Assembly (NCBI GenBank): GCA_024275555.1
Contig: JAJRYW010000644.1
Location: 1-20,247 of the forward strand
Direction: 5' to 3'
Origin: Calditrichota bacterium
GTDB lineage: Bacteria > Calditrichota > Calditrichia > RBG-13-44-9 > J075
Length of the DNA stretch: 20,247 nt
The notes under the pieces are model-generated. The model had not been told where the DNA came from, did no database searches, and worked only from the letters and a program-made list of their open reading frames with translations. The translations under genes and the position numbers were made by a program. Shown here piece after piece: positions 15,788 through 20,247 of this stretch; position 1 is the first letter of the stretch, and the number at the start of each line of letters is the position of its first letter.

Positions 15788-16297
15788 GTGAATATCCGCA
15801 ATTCTAAATCAATCTGTATAATTTTACTGATTTTCGTATTATCTTTGGGCGGTTGTGTGCGTTATTCCTTTAAAGGTGCTTTGCCGTCAAACCTCAAGAC
15901 CATTGCCATTCCTTTGTTTGAAGACCGGAGCGTCTGGGTGGGTTTGCAGGAACAACTGACGGAAGCGGTGATCAATGCCTTTGTGCAGGATAACTCTCTC
16001 CAGGTAACCGACAACCAGGATGAGGCGGATTTGGTGCTGACGGCTGTCATCCTGCCGGTGCGCATTCGCCAAACCGCTATCCGCCGTGATGAGGTGGTCG
16101 AGGAGCAGGAACTGGTGGTGAGTGTAAAAGTGGAGTGCCTGAACACGCATACCAACAAGCCCTTGTGGAGCGCCACCGTCTCTGATTTTGGCCGGGTCAG
16201 TGGTCAGGCCGACCTGGAAGAGCAAGATGCTGCGGTGAGTGAAGCAGTCGAAAAACTTGTCGAAGATATAGTCAATCGAACTATTGCCGCCTGGTAA
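15788..16297 (+). CDS. lptE: LptE-like LPS assembly lipoprotein
   Basis: 169 residues. A lipoprotein signal is clear: basic n-region, hydrophobic 8-20 and the lipobox LGGC with Cys23. Val at +2 favours outer-membrane sorting. The mature part opens with YSFKGALPSNLKTIAIPLFED, the signature of the Bacteroidetes-type LptE family. It continues with alternating strands and the ADLVLTAVI segment. LptE plugs and helps fold the LptD barrel that puts LPS into the outer leaflet. The start is uncertain: GTG 15788 gives a standard signal peptide and has GGGG six bases upstream, while TTG 15776 would add four residues. It follows the sigma-54 activator and is 20 bases ahead of the TPR gene, so it is probably co-transcribed with the latter. 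No lptD is in the window. Confidence 0.85.
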   Translation: MNIRNSKSICIILLIFVLSLGGCVRYSFKGALPSNLKTIAIPLFEDRSVWVGLQEQLTEAVINAFVQDNSLQVTDNQDEADLVLTAVILPVRIRQTAIRRDEVVEEQELVVSVKVECLNTHTNKPLWSATVSDFGRVSGQADLEEQDAAVSEAVEKLVEDIVNRTIAAW

Positions 16298-16317
16298 GTA
16301 ACCGAGAAGGGGAGGTT

Positions 16318-17787
16318 ATGAGTACCTTTTTTGAACTGGAAAATTTGCAACATGTTTATCAACAGCATCCCGACTCGCTGGTGTTTGCCCATTTGGCCGC
16401 GGCGCTGTTGCATAAGAGTGAATATCAGGAAGCCCTCAAAATTGCGGAAGCCGGAATCCAAAAGTTTCCTACCTATCCGTTCGGGCACTTTGTGACAGGG
16501 CTCTGTTATTATCATCTCAACGACTTCCTTAAAGCCAAAACGCATCTGGAAATTTCCCTGGCCTATGACGAGAAAAACCTGAAAGCCTGGAAACTGCTCA
16601 GCGTGATTACCGAAAAATTAGACCTGCCCGCCAATTCCGAAACCGCCCGGTTAAATTATTACCTGTTAGACAGTTTTAATCCCGACGCCATTGCGGTCTA
16701 CTCGCAAAACGAAGAAAGCGCCCCCGGAATCGAGGTGAGCAACCCAATCGAAGCCGAACTGACGCCGGGTGAAGATGTGCAGTTGGAAAAATTTGCCGAG
16801 GTTGATGTGGTGGAAGAAGCCGATTTTGATGAGCTTTTCCGGGAAGCCGAGCAGGGGAGCGATGAAATCGATTTCTCACAAAAAGTGGACGAAGTTTTTA
16901 AAGAATCTCTGGGGGAAATCGGTGCGGAAACCGATTTGGAAAACCAAGACAAAGACGCCGAGCCGGAGTTCTCCGAACCGCTCGATAAAACGCTTGAAGA
17001 CGCCCCGTCCGCCGAATCTTCCCCGCCCGCAGAGGGTGCGGTTGAGCGCGCTCCCGAGCCTGCTGCCGATGAGATCGCCGACCCCGACAACCCTTTTGCC
17101 GGGATTGATATGATTGATGTCGAAGAGGAAACCGGGGGAGAAGAGGACGCCGAGGTGGATATCAGCGCGGAATTAGATGATTTCTTTGCCGAATATGATG
17201 ATGACCTGGAAGAGTTGGAAGCCGGCCCCGAAGAGAGCGGGGATGCTGCCGAGAGCGAAATCAACTTTGGCAATATTGTTTTCGACGCCTCTATCGAAGA
17301 CGATGCTGATGCTGAGGCCAATAGCCCCCCGGATGATCTCCTGGATTTCAGCGCCATCGTCGATGAGATCATCACCGATGCGGATGAGGCGGAACCATCC
17401 GTTGCCGAACCGACAGACCGGAGCAGCGAGGCGGTTCGTTCCGACATAGACGCGGCCGTCGAACCGGAGAACGCTTCGACGGAGGAGACTCCCAGCCCGG
17501 CCGATCTGTTCTTCCCCGAGCCCGGGCAGCAAACAGCGCAGAACCCTCCCGGGGAAACTCCGGCAGAATCCGAAAATTCGCAGGAATTGCCGGAACTGAA
17601 ACCGGGTAAATTCGGACGGCCCCCCATTTTATCGCCTACCTTGGGGGAAATCTACATCGCCCAGGGCCGCTTTGAAGAAGCCTTAGGAGTGTTCGAACAG
17701 CTTCTGGAAAAGGATCCGGAGAATCGCCGTTTTCAGAAAAAAGTGAATGATATCCGCAACATGATGGCCAAACAAAAATCGGATTAA
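16318..17787 (+). CDS. TPR protein with long acidic disordered linker
   Basis: 489 residues, no signal peptide. Residues about 1-118 hold two to three TPR units (ALLHKSEYQEALKIAEAGIQ is one). Residues about 135-430 are very rich in Glu and Asp, with Pro, Ala and Ser; there is no Lys between 224 and 428, a mark of disorder. Within it a short motif hD[FI]SxxhD[ED]hh occurs three times (184-196, 280-292, 342-354). Residues about 438-482 form a last TPR (LGEIYIAQGRFEEALGVFEQ) with the TxTLaEiY..QG pattern seen in FimV- and gliding-type proteins. TPRs are protein-binding scaffolds; the partner is unknown. ATG 16318 has AAGGGGAGG just upstream. It lies 20 bases after the lptE-like gene. I do not know its function; a scaffold near the envelope is an inference from position. 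Confidence 0.85.
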   Translation: MSTFFELENLQHVYQQHPDSLVFAHLAAALLHKSEYQEALKIAEAGIQKFPTYPFGHFVTGLCYYHLNDFLKAKTHLEISLAYDEKNLKAWKLLSVITEKLDLPANSETARLNYYLLDSFNPDAIAVYSQNEESAPGIEVSNPIEAELTPGEDVQLEKFAEVDVVEEADFDELFREAEQGSDEIDFSQKVDEVFKESLGEIGAETDLENQDKDAEPEFSEPLDKTLEDAPSAESSPPAEGAVERAPEPAADEIADPDNPFAGIDMIDVEEETGGEEDAEVDISAELDDFFAEYDDDLEELEAGPEESGDAAESEINFGNIVFDASIEDDADAEANSPPDDLLDFSAIVDEIITDADEAEPSVAEPTDRSSEAVRSDIDAAVEPENASTEETPSPADLFFPEPGQQTAQNPPGETPAESENSQELPELKPGKFGRPPILSPTLGEIYIAQGRFEEALGVFEQLLEKDPENRRFQKKVNDIRNMMAKQKSD

Positions 17788-17919
17788 TGGTTATTGCCGA
17801 TATCCCTTTTAAACACTTGTTAAAACGGCAACCTTCCTTGCCAAATCAAAAATGTGCGATCTTTTTGCGCCATCGGCCGTTTACTCCGTAAATTTGAAAC
17901 CACGGGAATCCATTAGCCT

Positions 17920-18816
17920 ATGAAACGTCTGAATCTTCTATATTGCCTGCTGATCGCCGTCTCTTTACCGGTTTATTCTCAAACGCTTCATCCCTATGCT
18001 TATCAAAACCCCTTGCCGGTTCCCCAGGTGTTTGCCCCGGGAATTATTTCCACCGTCGACGGAGCCGAGTTTGCCAGCGCCTTTTCGCCGGACGGGAAGG
18101 AGGTCTACTTTGTGGTGCGCACCCTCCTGGAAGATCCACGGATGACTATCTACGTTTCCTGTTTTCGGAATGGAAACTGGAGTAAGCCGGAAAAAGCGTC
18201 CTTCTCCGGCAAGTTTGATGATATCGATCCGATGTTTTCACCCGATGGAAAACGCTTATATTTTAATTCCAAACGCCCGGAGCGGGGCAGCACCGGTTCT
18301 AAATATCATGATCTTTTTTACGTGGAGCGCACTCCCCAGGGCTGGTCGGAACCGGTGCGGCTGCCGGCGCCAATCAACCTGCCCAATTCCTCGGAGATTT
18401 ATCCCTGCCAGACCCGGGACGGTACACTCTATTTTGCCTCGGACCGGATCGGCGGATTTGGCAAAATGGATATCTACCGGGCCCGCCTGGTCGATGGAAA
18501 ATATCAAGCGCCGGAGAATATCGGCGCGTTTGTCAACAGCACCGATTCGGAATCCAACGCCTACGTTTCTCCGGACGAGCGCTATATGATCTATTACTCC
18601 ACCAACAAAGACGGCTTCGGGTTTACCGATCTCTACATCAGCTACTTTGAAAAGGGGGTCTGGAATACCCCCGAGAACCTGGGAGAATTGATCAACACCG
18701 AGGCGGAGGAATACGCCCCGGTAGTCTCCCCGGACGGAAAATACCTGTTCTTCTCCCGGGGACGGGTGACGGATATTTACCAGGTTGACCTGGACGTGCT
18801 CAATTTGAAGAAGTGA
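17920..18816 (+). CDS. Exported PD40 (TolB-like) beta-propeller protein
   Basis: 298 residues with a signal peptide (MKRLNLLYCLLIAVSLPVYS, cleavage near 20). Five PD40/WD40-like repeats are visible by their SPDGK..YF cores: 55-64, 107-115, 166-174, 217-225 and 270-278. Between them are blades such as DLFYVERTPQGWSEPVRL and DLYISYFEKGVWNTPENL. It has the length of a single propeller, with no peptidase or OmpA domain attached. Such proteins are periplasmic or surface-bound and bind proteins or glycans; no enzyme residues are seen. The SD is weak (GGGAA 13 bases upstream). It follows the TPR gene after 132 bases containing a small GGCAA/TTGCC hairpin (5-bp stem), so it may be a separate unit. 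Confidence 0.87.
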   Translation: MKRLNLLYCLLIAVSLPVYSQTLHPYAYQNPLPVPQVFAPGIISTVDGAEFASAFSPDGKEVYFVVRTLLEDPRMTIYVSCFRNGNWSKPEKASFSGKFDDIDPMFSPDGKRLYFNSKRPERGSTGSKYHDLFYVERTPQGWSEPVRLPAPINLPNSSEIYPCQTRDGTLYFASDRIGGFGKMDIYRARLVDGKYQAPENIGAFVNSTDSESNAYVSPDERYMIYYSTNKDGFGFTDLYISYFEKGVWNTPENLGELINTEAEEYAPVVSPDGKYLFFSRGRVTDIYQVDLDVLNLKK

Positions 18817-18840
18817 GTAGAAGCAATCGGGGAGGGGAGA

Positions 18841-19908
18841 CTACGGTTTTTCCACAAAGCCGCCGGCATAGGTAATCACGCACATATTGCCGTAGAGCGG
18901 GTGAGGGCCGATCGCTGCACCGGCGACCCGGTAGTTGGGGTTAAAAATATTTTTGCGGTGCCCCCGGCTGGGCACCCCGTCGTCGATGAGCAACTGTATT
19001 ATAATCATTTTTGCCGAATCATCCCCATAAGCGATATTTTCCCCGGAGACGGCCAGCCAGTTGCCGTAGCGCTCCATGCGCTGATATGGTTCGCTGCCGT
19101 CGCTGCCAATGTGGCCGGTTTCCCCGCTCTTGCCCTGGTCCTTGACATGGTCCCGTGCGGCGCGTGACAATCCTTCCGAGTAAATTAAGGCCCCGACCGG
19201 ATTCACCTTCTTCAGAAAGTCAATGGCTTCTTTGACGGCTGTTAAACCTTCCACAGTACGCACCGGCACCTTTCCGGGCAATTTCAGCAGATCACCCGCA
19301 AAATAGGGGATAAGTTTTTCCAACTCCCGGGCATAGGCGCGGGGCGTGGTGCGGGCCCGGTTCATCTCCTGCAGCACTGCCCGTTCATTGATCTCCGTAT
19401 CGGCGACAACGCTGGCGTTATGTTGAGTCTTGCGAACCGGGGCGGAAGAATTTTTCTCCCCGATCAACTCCCGATCTTTGAGCAGGCGACGGAAATACTG
19501 CAAATCGCTGTTATGGGGGAAGCGCTTCAGTCCCTCTTCGCAATAATCCAGGGCCTGCTTTATGCGGCGTTCATGTTCGAAGGAAATCTGGGCCAACAGC
19601 AGGTAGCTTTGGGGCGTTGCCGCCCCGCTGCGCAGCGCTTTCAGGCAGGTGATTCGCGCCCGGGTGTATTTGCGCTGTTGCTTGTAGATAAAAGCCAGGT
19701 TTTCCAGGCAATCCACCTCGCCCAGGGTGTTCCGCTTATTGCGATTGTACTTAAGCAGTTTACGGTACAACCGTTCCGCTTGCTCCCAGCGTGCATCCTC
19801 AATCGCCGTTTGCGCTTGTTTCTGCCACTCGGCCGGACCGCCGGTTTGAGATACTGCCGGCAGCGGGGCGAGGAAAAGGAAAAGGATTACTGTGAATCGG
19901 AATAACAT
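18841..19908 (-). CDS. Exported TPR-CAP (SCP/YkwD-like) protein
   Basis: 355 residues. A signal peptide is present (MLFRFTVILFLFLAPLPAVS, then QTGG). Residues about 25-150 carry three TPR-like units, and residues about 175-352 a CAP domain. The CAP cleft residues are seen: His254 in RDHVKDQ, His266 in GHIGSDGS, Glu290 in GENIAYG and His317 in RGHRKNIF. The G-H-R-x-N motif is preceded by DDGVPS where most bacterial members have W-M-x-S-P-G. CAP proteins of bacteria are secreted and of mostly unknown activity; peptidase, lipid binding and wall binding have been suggested. ATG 19908 has GGGAA nine bases upstream; TTG 19917 would overlap that SD and is rejected. It converges on the PD40 gene, 24 bases apart. 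A TPR plus CAP layout suggests a scaffolded envelope protein. Confidence 0.9.
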   Translation of the reverse strand: MLFRFTVILFLFLAPLPAVSQTGGPAEWQKQAQTAIEDARWEQAERLYRKLLKYNRNKRNTLGEVDCLENLAFIYKQQRKYTRARITCLKALRSGAATPQSYLLLAQISFEHERRIKQALDYCEEGLKRFPHNSDLQYFRRLLKDRELIGEKNSSAPVRKTQHNASVVADTEINERAVLQEMNRARTTPRAYARELEKLIPYFAGDLLKLPGKVPVRTVEGLTAVKEAIDFLKKVNPVGALIYSEGLSRAARDHVKDQGKSGETGHIGSDGSEPYQRMERYGNWLAVSGENIAYGDDSAKMIIIQLLIDDGVPSRGHRKNIFNPNYRVAGAAIGPHPLYGNMCVITYAGGFVEKP

Positions 19909-20247
19909 TGCAGACAATTCCCGGCTTTAGTGGGATACGCAGTTCAATATCGGGCAACCGCAACAATGTAGCAAGAATTTTTTAGGGGGATTTTGATCGA
20001 TCCCTCACTTCCGACGATTCATTTTAAATTTAGGCTTTATGTTCATAAACTTTGTCGCAGAGCCGCGAAGCACGCGAAGATTTTTTCTTGTTTTAGCTTC
20101 GTGAAAATTCGGTGCGCCAGGCTAAGGCTGGCGAGTCTTATAAGTTGAAAGGTACTTATCATGATAATTGCTTGTTTAATCATGTAGTCAATCGAGCGTA
20201 GTCTGGAGTAATCCAGCCTGCGAAGCCTCGTGCGACGAAAGTGTGAG
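19909..20247. repeat. Repeat-rich intergenic stretch, REP-like
   Basis: No gene is visible. A GCGAAG direct repeat (20065-20070 and 20074-20079) lies in a CGCAGAGCCGCGAAGCACGC stretch of a kind that recurs in intergenic DNA of many environmental genomes, from memory only. CGAAG (20075-20079) can pair with CTTCG (20097-20101). CGCCAG/CTGGCG (20115-20120 with 20128-20133) and CTGGA/TCCAG (20203-20207 with 20212-20216) are small hairpins. TTATCATGATAA (20156-20167) is a perfect 12-bp palindrome. The promoter of the CAP gene must lie near 19920-20040. No transposase is linked. Confidence 0.45.

Noticed and set aside
16698..17627. 309-codon Ser-rich open frame opposite the TPR linker
   Set aside because: A mirror of the Glu/Asp-rich codons on the plus strand; low complexity, no SD or domain.
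20051..20216. CRISPR array at the right edge
   Set aside because: The repeated unit is only six bases and there is no regular spacing; hairpins differ from each other.

Overview
The window looks like a chromosomal segment of a Gram-negative bacterium from the Fibrobacteres-Chlorobi-Bacteroidetes (FCB) side of the tree. A Calditrichota- or KSB1-like lineage is my best guess, not a proof. The reasons are a PorV/PorQ-type outer-membrane barrel, an LptE-type lipoprotein next to a sigma-54 activator of the kind that accompanies lptE in FCB genomes, a PD40-repeat exported protein, and a possible TTTG/TA..TTTTG promoter. I found no phage, transposase, CRISPR array, tRNA or rRNA.

Layout. Bases 1-833 (+): C-terminal part of an S9/DPP-IV-type peptidase, cut by the window edge. 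824-2338 (-): HDOD-GGDEF protein. 2500-4170 (+): RqcH/NFACT ribosome-quality-control factor. 4163-4549 (-): stand-alone receiver. 4723-6087 (-): NtrC-type response regulator split by one in-frame TAA. 6100-7977 (-): its membrane PAS histidine kinase. 8219-9217 (-): PorV-like barrel protein, followed on its own strand by a strong terminator hairpin. 9336-10160 (-): membrane di-iron hydroxylase of the sterol desaturase superfamily. 10310-10699 (-): DUF302 protein. 10700-11275: 576 bases without a convincing gene but with several hairpins. 11276-14221 (+): DnaQ exonuclease-DinG helicase fusion. 14325-15479 (+): sigma-54 activator without a receiver. 15788-16297 (+): LptE-like lipoprotein. 16318-17787 (+): TPR protein with a long acidic linker. 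17920-18816 (+): PD40 beta-propeller protein. 18841-19908 (-): exported TPR-CAP protein. 19909-20247: repeat-rich intergenic DNA.

How the parts fit. The histidine kinase and the NtrC-type regulator form a two-component pair in one transcription unit (12-base gap), with a lone receiver downstream that could act in the same phosphorelay. The second sigma-54 activator, LptE-like protein and TPR protein form a plus-strand run linked to the cell envelope. PorV-like, PD40, CAP and LptE-like products are all exported, so much of the window concerns the envelope. RqcH (rescue of stalled 50S subunits) and the exonuclease-helicase (nucleic acid repair) are housekeeping genes.

I did not find a clearly new multi-gene system. 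The points most worth a second look are the in-frame stop inside the NtrC-type gene, a thrice-repeated short motif in the lysine-free acidic linker of the TPR protein, the DEAN motif II of the helicase, the inverted repeat in front of the lptE-linked activator, and the structured noncoding stretch before the helicase gene.
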